From assembly GCA_023268155.1 (NCBI GenBank), contig JALNKM010000006.1, forward strand, positions 30,193-94,192: a stretch of 64,000 nucleotides of DNA, read 5' to 3'. The DNA comes from Candidatus Geocrenenecus huangii (GTDB lineage Archaea > Thermoproteota > Nitrososphaeria_A > Caldarchaeales > Wolframiiraptoraceae). The stretch's first letter is position 1; each line of letters opens with the position of its first letter. Below the pieces are notes generated by a model. It did not search any database and was not told where the DNA came from. It worked only from the letters and a program-made list of their open reading frames with translations. Shown here piece after piece: positions 40,983 to 49,926 of this stretch. Position numbers and translations under genes: made by a program.

Positions 40983-42770
40983 ATGAGTGCGAGGCTTCGA
41001 CAACCCATTGTAGTGGTACTAGGTCATGTTGACCATGGGAAGACTTCCCTACTAGATAAAATGAGGGGAACGATAGTAGCGGTTAGAGAAGCTGGAGGGA
41101 TAACGCAACATATAGGTGCCAGCTTATTCCCTCTGGACGCCTTGATAGACACATGCAAAACTCTACTAGGCGAGATTAAAATCGAGAAACTTAGAGTTCC
41201 AGGTCTACTATTCATAGACACTCCAGGACATGCGGCATTTGCGAACTTGAGAAAGAGAGGTGGGTCGATAGCCGATCTAGCTATACTGGTAATAGATATT
41301 ATTAATGGTGTTCAGGAACAGACGAGGGAGTGTATCCAGTTATTAAAATCTAGACGTACGCCGTTCGTGATCGCCGCAAACAAGATCGACCTTATACCGG
41401 GATGGAGAACGAGAGAGCTAGCACCATTTAGTAGAACTTTCGAATCTCAAAGTAGACTCGTCCAAGAAGAACTAGAAAAAAGAGTGTATGAATTGATAGG
41501 GGATCTTTCATTCTTCGGGTTCAAAGCCGACCTATATACTAGGATAAAAGATTTTGCAAGAACTTTAGCAATAGTTCCAGTAAGTGCGAAGACAGGTGAA
41601 GGCATTCCAGACCTGCTACTCATACTTCTAGGTTTAGCCCAATCCTTTATGCAAGATAGATTGTTAGCTTCTTCTGGACCAGCTGAAGGAGTCGTTCTAG
41701 AAGTCTTGGAAGAAGTCGGTATAGGTCATACAATAAATGCCATCATAAGCGAGGGAGTGTTAAGAGTTGGAGATAGGATAGGCTTGATGGGCGTTGATGG
41801 ACCATTCTCAACTAGAGTTAAAGCTCTTCTCATGCCTAAGCCTCTCGATGAAATGAGGGATCCTAGAGACAAATTCAAGAGAATTGAGGAGGTCGAAGCA
41901 GCGGTCGGTGTAAAAATAGTTGCAGAAGGATTAGATAAATGCTTCGCGGGGTCACCTATCTATGTAATCTCTTCCCCTGAGAATGAACAGGAGATCCTTC
42001 AGAGAATAAAGAACGAGATTGAAGAATTCATGATAACTACGGACAAGATCGGGGTTGTCGTGAAAGCGGATACATTAGGTTCTCTTGAAGCGGCCACCCT
42101 CTATCTTCATGAGAAAGGCATACCTGTAAGAAGAGCGGACATAGGAGAAGTTAGCAAGAGAGACGTGGTTGAAGCGGAGATAGTGAAGATGAAAGACGAG
42201 TTGAAAGGCGTGATACTAGCGTTTAACGTGAAGATAGATCAGGACCTAGAGATAGATGCGAGCAACAAAGGCATCAGAATATTCAAAGACTCGGTATTAT
42301 TTAGACTGGTAAACGCGTATCTTGAATGGGTTGAGAATGAAACAACTACACGTAGACTTAGAGCATTCGATTCGTTAATGAAGCCTGGGAAGATAAAGAT
42401 AATGGAGGGGTACGTTTTTAGAAGAAGCGAGCCCGCAATCGTTGGAGTAGAAGTATTGAGCGGGCTCATCAAACCAAAGTATCCATTAATGAACTCTAGA
42501 GGCAAGATTGTCGGCACGATCTCCCAGATACAAGATAGAGGTCAAAGCGTACATGAAGCAAGAGCAGGGTCTAGGGTGGCTATATCGATGAGAGAGCCGG
42601 TAGTTGGAAGACATGTAAGAGAAGGAGAGATACTTTATACAGCTCTACCTGAGCAAGATGCAAGGCTGCTTCAGAAAGAATACTATGATATGCTAGATGA
42701 GGAGTCTAGAAAAGTTCTAGAAGAAATAGTCGAGATCAAGAGGTCGGTAGATCCCCTCTGGGCTAGATAA
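40983..42770 (+). CDS. infB: Translation initiation factor aIF5B
   Basis: 595 aa. GTPase that joins ribosomal subunits. G motifs: VVLGHVDHGKTSLLD (G1), FIDTPGHAAF (G3), AANKIDLIPG (G4), VPVSAKTGEG (G5). Domains II-IV follow, with GVVVKADTLGSLEAATLYL marking domain III and a C-terminal subdomain near 460-595. ATG 40983 (MSARLRQPIVVV) is chosen since GAGGTTAGG precedes it; a TTG 21 nt upstream is possible. Starts a run of translation genes. Confidence 0.96.
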   Translation: MSARLRQPIVVVLGHVDHGKTSLLDKMRGTIVAVREAGGITQHIGASLFPLDALIDTCKTLLGEIKIEKLRVPGLLFIDTPGHAAFANLRKRGGSIADLAILVIDIINGVQEQTRECIQLLKSRRTPFVIAANKIDLIPGWRTRELAPFSRTFESQSRLVQEELEKRVYELIGDLSFFGFKADLYTRIKDFARTLAIVPVSAKTGEGIPDLLLILLGLAQSFMQDRLLASSGPAEGVVLEVLEEVGIGHTINAIISEGVLRVGDRIGLMGVDGPFSTRVKALLMPKPLDEMRDPRDKFKRIEEVEAAVGVKIVAEGLDKCFAGSPIYVISSPENEQEILQRIKNEIEEFMITTDKIGVVVKADTLGSLEAATLYLHEKGIPVRRADIGEVSKRDVVEAEIVKMKDELKGVILAFNVKIDQDLEIDASNKGIRIFKDSVLFRLVNAYLEWVENETTTRRLRAFDSLMKPGKIKIMEGYVFRRSEPAIVGVEVLSGLIKPKYPLMNSRGKIVGTISQIQDRGQSVHEARAGSRVAISMREPVVGRHVREGEILYTALPEQDARLLQKEYYDMLDEESRKVLEEIVEIKRSVDPLWAR

Positions 42771-42851
42771 ACCACATAGGTGAATCTAGTTTAAATCCTA
42801 CCCTCCCTACTTTGGTTTATATACTAGATTGATTCTTCAAATGATTGAAAG

Positions 42852-43301
42852 ATGTCAGAGAAGAGTGCTGCCCCAAAACTCGTACTATCTAACCCGGAAG
42901 ATGGTACAGCGAAGAGTATACAGCTTGACCCGAGGGTCTTCCAATTATTTATCGGCAAGAAGATCGGAGATGAGATAGACGGATCGATACTTGGATTCAA
43001 AGGCTACAAGATAAAGATAACGGGAGGAACAGATAGAGATGGATTCCCCATGCGTCCAGAGGTTAGTGGACCTAGGAAGGTAAAATTACTAATCTCTGGT
43101 GGAGCAGGATTCCATCCTAGAGAGAAGCCAGCATCTAAAAAGAAGAAGAAAAGATTGCGCAGGATAAAGAAGGGTCTTAGAAAGAGAAGGACTGTTAGAG
43201 GAAATGTTGTCAGCGAGGCTATAACTCAGATAAACGCAGTCCTCGTAGCTTATCAAACCGAATCCAAGAAGAAAGAAGTAGCGGAGGCTGAAGCATCATG
43301 A
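42852..43301 (+). CDS. rps6e: 30S ribosomal protein eS6
   Basis: 149 aa. Core eS6 signature: FIGKKIGDEIDGSILGFKGY and IKITGGTDRDGFPMRPEVSG, then a basic tail (KKKKKRLRRIKKGLRKRRTV) that binds rRNA. ATG 42852, with TATA-like TTTATATACT about 30 nt upstream. Its stop overlaps the eS24 start by 4 nt. Confidence 0.96.
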   Translation: MSEKSAAPKLVLSNPEDGTAKSIQLDPRVFQLFIGKKIGDEIDGSILGFKGYKIKITGGTDRDGFPMRPEVSGPRKVKLLISGGAGFHPREKPASKKKKKRLRRIKKGLRKRRTVRGNVVSEAITQINAVLVAYQTESKKKEVAEAEAS

Positions 43302-43612
43302 AGATAGAAAAAATAGAGAGAGACTTGTATAACAAGCTGCTGAATAGGAGAGAATTGGAATTAATCGTCTCCTATGAATCTTCTACGCCTAAACGTGAAG
43401 AAGTAAGGGAATTCGTTTCTGAGCGGTTTGATGCATCTATTGAAAGAGTTATAGTGGAATTGATTGAAAGCGTCTTCGGTTCACGAAAAGCGAGAATACA
43501 CGTCCACATATACGATGACCTAGAGGATGCGAGGAGATTTGAGAGGAGACATGTATTGAAGAAGCATGAATTAATCGAAGTAGGAGGTGGTAAAAGTGGG
43601 AAAACAAGCTAA
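43298..43612 (+). CDS. rps24e: 30S ribosomal protein eS24
   Basis: 104 aa. Family features: KIEKIERDLYNKLLNRRELE at the start, PKREEVREFVSERFDASIER and the closing HVHIYDDLEDARRFERRHVL. Small-subunit protein. The ATG overlaps the eS6 stop (ATGA) and its own stop lies inside the start of eS31, so all three are coupled. Confidence 0.95.
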   Translation: MKIEKIERDLYNKLLNRRELELIVSYESSTPKREEVREFVSERFDASIERVIVELIESVFGSRKARIHVHIYDDLEDARRFERRHVLKKHELIEVGGGKSGKTS

Positions 43613-43772
43613 ACTGTGGAGAAAATACAAAATCGAAAATAACGTGCTCAATAGGAAAGTAGTTTTCTGTCCTAGATGCGGGGAAGGATATGTCATGGCT
43701 GAGCATCCAGATAGATTTTACTGTGGAAACTGCCACTTCACGAAGTTTAAAACAGGAGAAAAGAAAGAATAA
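43596..43772 (+). CDS. rps27ae: 30S ribosomal protein eS31 (S27Ae)
   Basis: 58 aa. Zinc-ribbon ribosomal protein: LWRKYKIENNVLNRKVVFCP, then CPRCGEGYVMAEHPDRFYCG, ending NCHFTKFK. GTG 43596 is chosen because GGAGGTGG lies 6-10 nt before it; a GTG at 43587 would lie inside that ribosome site. Overlaps eS24 by 17 nt. Confidence 0.94.
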   Translation: MGKQAKLWRKYKIENNVLNRKVVFCPRCGEGYVMAEHPDRFYCGNCHFTKFKTGEKKE

Positions 43773-43777
43773 CCTGT

Positions 43778-44590
43778 CTAAAGCTTTGAGAACAAGTCGA
43801 GGATCTTAGGGATCCTGGTTTTTCTTATTATGCCGTACTGGTATGATAGGAAGGGTGTAGCCCCCCATTTCATCTTAAACCTAGCTACGCCCTCGTTTGT
43901 ACCCAGACCCAAGTTGACATATTTCTTTCCGCTTTCATAAGAGATCTTCAACAAATAGTGTAGAAGCAGGTCTGATACCCCTGGAACATAGTTGTCCCTC
44001 CTACTAACGATGTTAAACATGTAGAAAGAGTACTCGCCCGGGGGTAGGTCAACTATGTCGAAACCAGCAAGCCCGCCCCCCCTCTTGTACGCGTTAACTA
44101 CCTTAACGGTATTAGACCTTGAAAGATAGTATTCTAAGCGGCTGCAGATGTACTTCGTTGATTCCTGGATGTCCGGTCTTTTAAGAAAATCTTCTATGAG
44201 GCTTCTATGGTCTTTTGTTAAGTTTTTGCCAAGATGTATGGTTAGTTCTCTTGAAGCTCTTGAAACCATGTATCTTAACCTCTTACCCATCACACTTACT
44301 GGAAGTGCCGTCCTGTAGTAGTTGTCTGATTTGACCTCGTCAAACTTCAAATGGGCAGGCAGTCTCGGAGCGATAACGATTATGTTCTCTAACTTCTGTA
44401 TTGATAGAAGTTCTCGAACTATCTTGGCGACATCTTCTTCGTTGAATTCTCCCTGAATTGGGTAGCCTACAACTACGGAAGTATCCGCATCCGTGTACAT
44501 AAGATATCTTCCATACATTTTAGCTCTTAGACCTGAGATCGCCTCAAAGTAATCTATTATCTGCTCCGGAATATAGGGCTGAGGGATCAC
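43778..44590 (-). CDS. GNAT/FemAB-like acyltransferase
   Basis: 270 aa. The C-terminal half (about 165-255) shows a GNAT-like fold as in FemAB or DUF2156 proteins: GLAGFDIVDLPPGEYSFYMF, VSDLLLHYLLKISYESGKKY then VNLGLGTNEGVARFKMKWGA. The N-terminal half is a second, diverged copy. Such proteins transfer aminoacyl or acyl groups from tRNA or CoA to small acceptors, but no substrate is readable. Converges on the ribosomal operon, 5 bp between stops. Confidence 0.65.
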   Translation of the reverse strand: MIPQPYIPEQIIDYFEAISGLRAKMYGRYLMYTDADTSVVVGYPIQGEFNEEDVAKIVRELLSIQKLENIIVIAPRLPAHLKFDEVKSDNYYRTALPVSVMGKRLRYMVSRASRELTIHLGKNLTKDHRSLIEDFLKRPDIQESTKYICSRLEYYLSRSNTVKVVNAYKRGGGLAGFDIVDLPPGEYSFYMFNIVSRRDNYVPGVSDLLLHYLLKISYESGKKYVNLGLGTNEGVARFKMKWGATPFLSYQYGIIRKTRIPKILDLFSKL

Positions 44591-44688
44591 GTTCTTCAGA
44601 CCTCTTCCAACCAGATTTTATCTTCAAATCCTTTTAAACATTCAATATTTAATGCTCTGCAAAGCATGTAGAATAGTATAATTAGCCC

Positions 44689-44712
44689 CTTGTTAACTGG
44701 TTGTTGAACAAG
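44689..44712 (-). terminator. Possible 3' hairpin after the dsr operon
   Basis: CTTGTTAAC pairs with GTT-G-AACAAG (one bulge, 5-nt loop) about 110 bp past the dsrK stop in the direction of transcription. No U-run follows, so terminator function is uncertain. Confidence 0.3.
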
Positions 44713-44819
44713 ATTAGAAATAAGCGGGTATGGAAAAGAGGTATAATAATATCTCTAAAGTATTTTTCGAAACCCTATTTAAGAAGAGATGTTGGAGAAC
44801 GTTAGGTTAGGCTTAAAAT

Positions 44820-46286
44820 CTAGTCGAATACTAATGCGTTTCCTACCAGTTCATGAACCCCTCCAACCGTAATGGGCATCTTATAGTGGTCAAAGTATTC
44901 AGTGAAAGCGGCTTTATCTATTGCACATATGCAGGCTAAGAAGTTTGCCCCAGTCCTCTTTATGGCCTCGATCTTCGGTTTAACGGCTTTAAGTCTTAAC
45001 TCAATAGTCTCATCCGCGAGCAACCCCCCTCCAGCACAACAACATATTGTCTTCTCCCTGTTTACGTTCGGGTCAAGTTCAACATAGTTTCTACAAACGT
45101 TCCTGAGTATGTATCTAGGTTCTTCTATCAACCCTAGGACTCTGGCTGGATTGCAGGAGTCATGATACGTAACAATGTATTGATTGTTTGCGTCGGGGTT
45201 CAACTTTAGTTTTCCATGCTTTATCAAGTCTGCGGTGAACTCGCAGATATGGACCATCTTAGTAGATGCAGCGTGTTCAAACTTGGTGCCTGTTACAGGT
45301 GAGATAGGCTCTTCTAAGAAATCTAGTGGTCCATTCATTGTATCCATGAACGCATGTATAACCCTCCACATATGTCCGCATTCTCCTCCAAGAATCCATT
45401 TAACACCAAGCCTCTTCGCCTCCTCTACAAGCTTCTTATTAATCTTCTTCATATGCTCGTATCCAAGCCAAGTCCCGAAATTGCCTCCTTCACTAGCATA
45501 CGTGCTTATCGTATAGTCTAGCCCGATCTGGTGAAACATCTTTATTGCTCCCTTAAGTGTACCCCAATGTGGTCCTCCGAAAAAGTCGGCGGAAGGGGGA
45601 ACATACAGTATCTCTGCACCCTTCTTGTTTATCGGTACTTTAACATCTATCCCAGTTTCTTCCTTGATCTCTTCTTCAGCGAATTGTATAGCGCTGAGGA
45701 GTGCTGCTGGAGGTATGCCCATATGGTTCCCTACTGTCTCACATTTCGCTATTGCCTCTGTTAGTGATCTTGGACTAAGCCCTATAGCTGTCAGAACCTC
45801 TCTAGCAGCGATCATTATCTCCGCAGTATCTATCCCGTACGGGCAGAAGACGGAACACCTTCTACATTGAGAACATTGATAGAAATAGGTATACCATAAC
45901 TCGACTGTTTCTTCTGTAAGTTCTTCTGCCCCGACAAGTCCTCTGAATATCTTTCCCGTTAATGTAAAGTATCTCTTGTAGACAGACCTGAACAAGTCTT
46001 GTCTAGCTACAGGCATGTTATTTGGATCTAGAGTACCGAGAAAGAATGGACATTTATCTGTGCATGCTCCGCATTTCACACAGATATCCAAGAACAGCTT
46101 TACAGACCTGAATTTATTTACTACTTCATTCATCTTCTTTAAAGCTATCTCTCTCCAGTCTGGTGGAAGATTGAATTGTGTATGACTCCACTCTCTTGGG
46201 AACGGTAGATTCAGGGTCTCCATATCACGTTTCCACGTAGCATAAAGTTTATACTTCCTCGCAGGTTGAGTAAGGTCTACTTTCAT
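44820..46286 (-). CDS. dsrK: DsrK-type iron-sulfur heterodisulfide-reductase subunit
   Basis: 488 aa. Two 4Fe-4S motifs (CVKCGACTDKCPFF and CSQCRRCSVFCPYG) and HdrD/DsrK CCG-type cysteine segments, including GGECGHMWRVIH and HDSCNPARVLG followed by ICCCAGGGLLAD. The stretch NMPVARQDLFRSVYKRYF is characteristic of DsrK rather than HdrD. In the DsrMK(JOP) complex it reduces the DsrC trisulfide at a noncubane 4Fe-4S site on the cytoplasmic side. Last gene of the operon; its start overlaps the dsrM stop by 4 nt. Confidence 0.93.
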   Translation of the reverse strand: MKVDLTQPARKYKLYATWKRDMETLNLPFPREWSHTQFNLPPDWREIALKKMNEVVNKFRSVKLFLDICVKCGACTDKCPFFLGTLDPNNMPVARQDLFRSVYKRYFTLTGKIFRGLVGAEELTEETVELWYTYFYQCSQCRRCSVFCPYGIDTAEIMIAAREVLTAIGLSPRSLTEAIAKCETVGNHMGIPPAALLSAIQFAEEEIKEETGIDVKVPINKKGAEILYVPPSADFFGGPHWGTLKGAIKMFHQIGLDYTISTYASEGGNFGTWLGYEHMKKINKKLVEEAKRLGVKWILGGECGHMWRVIHAFMDTMNGPLDFLEEPISPVTGTKFEHAASTKMVHICEFTADLIKHGKLKLNPDANNQYIVTYHDSCNPARVLGLIEEPRYILRNVCRNYVELDPNVNREKTICCCAGGGLLADETIELRLKAVKPKIEAIKRTGANFLACICAIDKAAFTEYFDHYKMPITVGGVHELVGNALVFD

Positions 46287-47092
46287 CTTCTCTCGCCTCC
46301 CGGGCCGATAGTTTCAAGTTCCTCTTTAAACTTCTTGTAGTATTCCTCCCACGTGATTACCTCGACGGGATAATTCCATGGATTTACATGTCTCCTCCAT
46401 CTAGTTATATTTCTCATATTCCTAGTAGTAGATAGTATCCAGCCAATTAGATGTGATACTTTGCTAAATGGTATGTAGATGAATAGTATCTGTGCTAAGA
46501 CGTAGTGTGTTATGAACCATATGTTCTCGGGGGGAGGAATAGGGTTAAATGTGAGGAGGCTATACATGTAGCTGCCTACAGATGCAACATCTACTAATCC
46601 GAAGCTTCTCATATACACTCCTAGAAACACTATTGTAATCAAGAGTATTAAGATTACGTAATCGCTCGTCTTCGAGATGTAACTCACGTTTGGGAGTACT
46701 AGTCTCCTGACTAAGAGAAAAGCTAATGTAGCTAGAAAGAATATGCCTGAGTATAGTACAGCCTCATACCATCCATATCCAATTACTGACCAGAGGTCGT
46801 GGAAGTATACATTAATTATATGTGAGATCAATGTTATAGCTAAAGCTACGTGGAAGACATATCCACCCAGCCATAGCTTTTTATTTCCTTTGAGCAAGCT
46901 TCGAAAAGTGAGTAAATCTAGTGACATTCTCTTTAATACGCCGGAATAGGTTATGGGGGCTGGAGCAACAGGCAACCTGAATGGAACAGGTACGGAGAGC
47001 CATCTAAGCACTCTGTATATTAGGCCTATTATTAAAGTGAAGAACGCTATGTACGGAGTTATATATCCTATGATGAAGATTAGTGGGTCCAT
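46283..47092 (-). CDS. dsrM: DsrM-type membrane cytochrome b
   Basis: 269 aa, about six membrane helices. NarI/DsrM family: WLGGYVFHVALAITLISHII contains His residues suited to heme b, and WFITHYVLAQILFIYIPFSK a second set, followed by KVSHLIGW. It passes electrons from quinol to DsrK. The C-terminal tail (HVNPWNYPVEVITWEEYYKK) is cytoplasmic and likely contacts DsrK. Start ATG 47092 directly follows the stop of the small membrane gene; its stop overlaps the dsrK start. Confidence 0.9.
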   Translation of the reverse strand: MDPLIFIIGYITPYIAFFTLIIGLIYRVLRWLSVPVPFRLPVAPAPITYSGVLKRMSLDLLTFRSLLKGNKKLWLGGYVFHVALAITLISHIINVYFHDLWSVIGYGWYEAVLYSGIFFLATLAFLLVRRLVLPNVSYISKTSDYVILILLITIVFLGVYMRSFGLVDVASVGSYMYSLLTFNPIPPPENIWFITHYVLAQILFIYIPFSKVSHLIGWILSTTRNMRNITRWRRHVNPWNYPVEVITWEEYYKKFKEELETIGPGGERR

Positions 47093-47356
47093 CTAGGTGG
47101 CACCTCCTTTAAGATACGTTAGTAACATTATCAGGATTATCATTCCTATGCCTGCAGCTATCCATTCCTGGTCATAATCTTCGCTTCTATAATAGATATA
47201 AACTATCATGCTTAAGATGATTAAGCTTGAAGCAATATATCCTGCCGCCTGAATCTGCTGGGTCACTATTATCGGGTTCACCACCCACGTTAGTACAGTT
47301 AATACGCCTTGAACGAGAAGTAGAACAACTAATATCACATCAACACTCTTAGCCAA
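47093..47356 (-). CDS. Small membrane protein of the dsr operon
   Basis: 87 aa, three hydrophobic helices (about 7-28, 36-54, 65-83). No heme-binding or redox motif and no known family. It overlaps the cytochrome b gene by 8 nt and abuts dsrM with no gap, so it is almost certainly expressed with both. It may be a structural link between the bc-like and DsrMK parts. GTG/ATG-type start at 47356. Confidence 0.75.
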   Translation of the reverse strand: MAKSVDVILVVLLLVQGVLTVLTWVVNPIIVTQQIQAAGYIASSLIILSMIVYIYYRSEDYDQEWIAAGIGMIILIMLLTYLKGGAT

Positions 47357-48839
47357 TCCTAAACCACCTCTCTAAAGCTTTAAACCTCTTCTCAAGGTTT
47401 CCAATCCTTAAATCTTCGAGATATATCGTCTTGAAGGCTTCTATGGTAGATAGTGCTAAGAGGACTGACCCCAGCATAAGCCATACAGAGCCTATACTTT
47501 CGGTCAACGCTCCATAGATAATCCTAAATGATAAGCCTGCGCACATTATAGATAACAGGAACTTCACAGCCGTCCGTATATAATGTTTGGGATTTGGCCT
47601 CGTCTCCACCAAGTCTCTTATCTTCAGTTTACTAAACTTCTCCCATACTAGTTCAGGAGGCTTAATGATCCTCAATCTATAGAGGTATGCAGCTAAGAAT
47701 ATTATTATTGTCGGGATTATTATGGAGAGTATTGCTACATCCGTAGGTATGTATGAGCCTGCGGTGGCCCAGGCTAGGTAGGTCATTAAGCCTACTTGGA
47801 CTATTATCCAAGCCCCTATAGCTAGGAAGAATGGTCTCTCGGAGGGATGCCTGTCTTTCCATCTATCTATGAATGGTAGGAATATGAAGATCAAGGTAAT
47901 GATCATGAGTGTCGATACGAAGATATTGAAACCTGCTTCTCCCATCACCTCTATAAACTCCGTCTTAGCTATCGCGTAGGTCCACATGAAATACCACTCG
48001 GGCATAGGTATTGTGACGACTCCAGGAGTATATTTTTCATGTAGACCAAATGGATAAACTATTGAGGCGAACAGTATGGATGCAACGTAAACAGAAGCTA
48101 TTATTACAAAGTATAAGAATACATTCGGAAACCATGGGACGAGCTTTTTTTCTTCTTCAGAGATGTATCTAGATACGGGTTCCGTTATTCCATGGACCTC
48201 GAATATGTGCAGCTTTATGGCTAGTAGTATTAGGAGCGTTGCAGGCAGTAGAACAGTATGGAATGTGAAGAATTTTCTCAGTAACTCTGCGTCCGTCCCA
48301 TATCCTGAAATGACGTATTCTAGAAGACCGCTTAGAGGCTGAGGGAGATGTTTTATTATTGTTATCCCGAATCCCACAGCTGCATATGAAAGAGCATACC
48401 ATGGGAGAAGATAACCTGTGAAACCCATCATCAACGTGATTAAGCCCATGAGCATACCTACAATCCACATCAATTCTCTAGGTCTCCTGTAAGCAACCAC
48501 AAAATAATTCCTCATAAAATGCAGGAACGAAACAAATATCATGGAGAAAGCTGAATATATGTGGATGTTTCTTACGAGGTTTCCGAATGGGACCTCAACA
48601 ATTATCCTGCTCACGGACTCCCATGCAGTATCGGGGTGGGGATCATAGTATTGGAGTAGGATTATTCCAGCTATTCCCGCGGTGAAGAAAGCCAATACAG
48701 CAATCGCTCCAAGCCAGTATGAAGGATTTCTTAAAGAGTATTCAGGAGCGGGTCTCAAAATTGTTTTAGTAAAACCAAAATTTTCATCAAGCCAGCCAGC
48801 GAATCTATCGATAAGACTTTTTCTAGTCATGCCGGTCAC
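47349..48839 (-). CDS. Cytochrome b of bc type
   Basis: 496 aa. N-terminal four-helix heme bundle: RNIHIYSAFSMIFVSFLHFM gives two His 14 apart (helix B); helix D has FFTFHTVLLP and LAIKLHIFEVHG, where the His pair is 17 apart, longer than the usual 14-15. The Qo-site motif PEWY is present in IPMPEWYFMWTYAI (about 277-290). The C-terminal part adds more helices and a soluble tail. With the Rieske gene just upstream it forms a quinol-oxidising core. Overlaps the small membrane gene by 8 nt. Confidence 0.92.
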   Translation of the reverse strand: MTGMTRKSLIDRFAGWLDENFGFTKTILRPAPEYSLRNPSYWLGAIAVLAFFTAGIAGIILLQYYDPHPDTAWESVSRIIVEVPFGNLVRNIHIYSAFSMIFVSFLHFMRNYFVVAYRRPRELMWIVGMLMGLITLMMGFTGYLLPWYALSYAAVGFGITIIKHLPQPLSGLLEYVISGYGTDAELLRKFFTFHTVLLPATLLILLAIKLHIFEVHGITEPVSRYISEEEKKLVPWFPNVFLYFVIIASVYVASILFASIVYPFGLHEKYTPGVVTIPMPEWYFMWTYAIAKTEFIEVMGEAGFNIFVSTLMIITLIFIFLPFIDRWKDRHPSERPFFLAIGAWIIVQVGLMTYLAWATAGSYIPTDVAILSIIIPTIIIFLAAYLYRLRIIKPPELVWEKFSKLKIRDLVETRPNPKHYIRTAVKFLLSIMCAGLSFRIIYGALTESIGSVWLMLGSVLLALSTIEAFKTIYLEDLRIGNLEKRFKALERWFRIG

Positions 48840-48840
48840 C

Positions 48841-49557
48841 TCATAATTTCTCTTCTAGAGTTACTTCTGAGACTAGTTTCTTGCCTAGCATTATCCTCTT
48901 CAACTCGTCGGGATTCGAAGAGCACTGAGTTACTCCGGGAACAGCTGGTGCTGGAGGGGCTAGCCCTAAAACGTAAATGTCCCCAGAAGCCTCATCATAT
49001 TCTAAAACTACTCTACATAGACTACAGAATGGTGGTCCTGCGAGAACCTCACCATCTTTCTCAAGATCATAGATTGCTGCGTGAGCTGGGCAATATAATA
49101 AATTCTTATCTGGATAAAGTTCTAAAATATTTGGTGGAACAGTCTTCAGATAAGTTAATTTTTCTGGTATTCTTTCTTCTTTCGGTGGAATATAAATAGT
49201 CCCGTAATATCTAGCGTGCTGGCATATCATGACGTATGCGACTATATCTTTGTCAGGGCCTATCCCTGACGGAATATTTTTCCCAGTCTTGATAACTAGA
49301 CATGGAATATCCCTCGTAGGATAAGAGAACAAGTACCACGTTTTAGGTTTAATATCTTTAATATTCGCTAACCTGACTCGAGGCCATTCAGGGATTTCTA
49401 GAATAGCTGGAGTAATAGATTTTAAGAGTGGAGCCGCACTACCGAGACCTAGAATAAAGGAGAGGGCCGTGATAAATTTAAGAGTAGTCCTTCTACCTGT
49501 CGATATTTCATCCTTGCCATGCTCCTCATGAGCCAACTTGATCACCTGAACATACAT
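48841..49557 (-). CDS. Rieske iron-sulfur protein, Tat-exported
   Basis: 238 aa. Twin-arginine motif GRRTTLKFI (about 21-29) and a hydrophobic anchor (ITALSFILGLGSAAPLL). Rieske ligands are CQH (in MICQHARYYG) and CPAH (in YCPAHAAIYDL), a C-x-H ... C-x-x-H set. The two extra cysteines that form the disulfide in high-potential Rieske proteins (CTHLGC, CPCHGS) are missing; a separate CSLC lies later. This suggests a low-potential centre matched to menaquinone-like quinones. A ~40-residue insert separates the two ligand loops. Starts 1 bp before the cytochrome b gene. Confidence 0.9.
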   Translation of the reverse strand: MYVQVIKLAHEEHGKDEISTGRRTTLKFITALSFILGLGSAAPLLKSITPAILEIPEWPRVRLANIKDIKPKTWYLFSYPTRDIPCLVIKTGKNIPSGIGPDKDIVAYVMICQHARYYGTIYIPPKEERIPEKLTYLKTVPPNILELYPDKNLLYCPAHAAIYDLEKDGEVLAGPPFCSLCRVVLEYDEASGDIYVLGLAPPAPAVPGVTQCSSNPDELKRIMLGKKLVSEVTLEEKL

Positions 49558-49583
49558 TAGGAAAAATGTATTCGGTAGCTATT

Positions 49584-49904
49584 CTAGACGCAGCCTGTAG
49601 GCTTTGGCAACCCTGCTACTTTACAAGCACCCTTCGCAGGTCCTGAAGGGAAGAGTTCATAGATTTTCTGGAGGGAGAATCCTGTCTGTTTTACAAGCAT
49701 CCTTATTGGTGGAGCTACACCATATTTCTGCCAGTATTCCCTTAAGTAGTTTATTACCTTCCAATGTTCATCAGTCAGTTTCTCCACGCCTTCGAAATGT
49801 TTTGCGAAGAATTCTGCAACCTCCGGGCTCCATTTCTCAGGTTCTTGGAGGAAACCGTCTTCATCTACTTCAAGCTTCTGTCCTTTAAACTCTACATGAG
49901 GCAT
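49584..49904 (-). CDS. dsrC: DsrC-type sulfur carrier
   Basis: About 106 aa. DsrC/TusE fold: VEFKGQKLEVDEDGFLQEPE, WKVINYLREYWQKYGVAPPI and the C-terminal GACKVAGLPKPTGCV with both functional cysteines (CysB in GAC, CysA as penultimate residue). This full-arm form carries trisulfide or disulfide in dissimilatory sulfur metabolism, unlike TusE with one Cys. ATG 49904 is chosen since the TATA box at 49927-49938 lies about 28 nt upstream; GTG 49916 is an alternative. First gene of the operon. Confidence 0.95.
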   Translation of the reverse strand: MPHVEFKGQKLEVDEDGFLQEPEKWSPEVAEFFAKHFEGVEKLTDEHWKVINYLREYWQKYGVAPPIRMLVKQTGFSLQKIYELFPSGPAKGACKVAGLPKPTGCV

Positions 49905-49926
49905 GATCTTTTCCACCCTCGAAGTA

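Noticed and set aside
44820..46286. Reading this gene as methanogen HdrD
   Set aside because: The neighbours are DsrM and DsrC, and the NMPVARQDLFRSVYKR stretch is DsrK-like; no methanogenesis genes are present.
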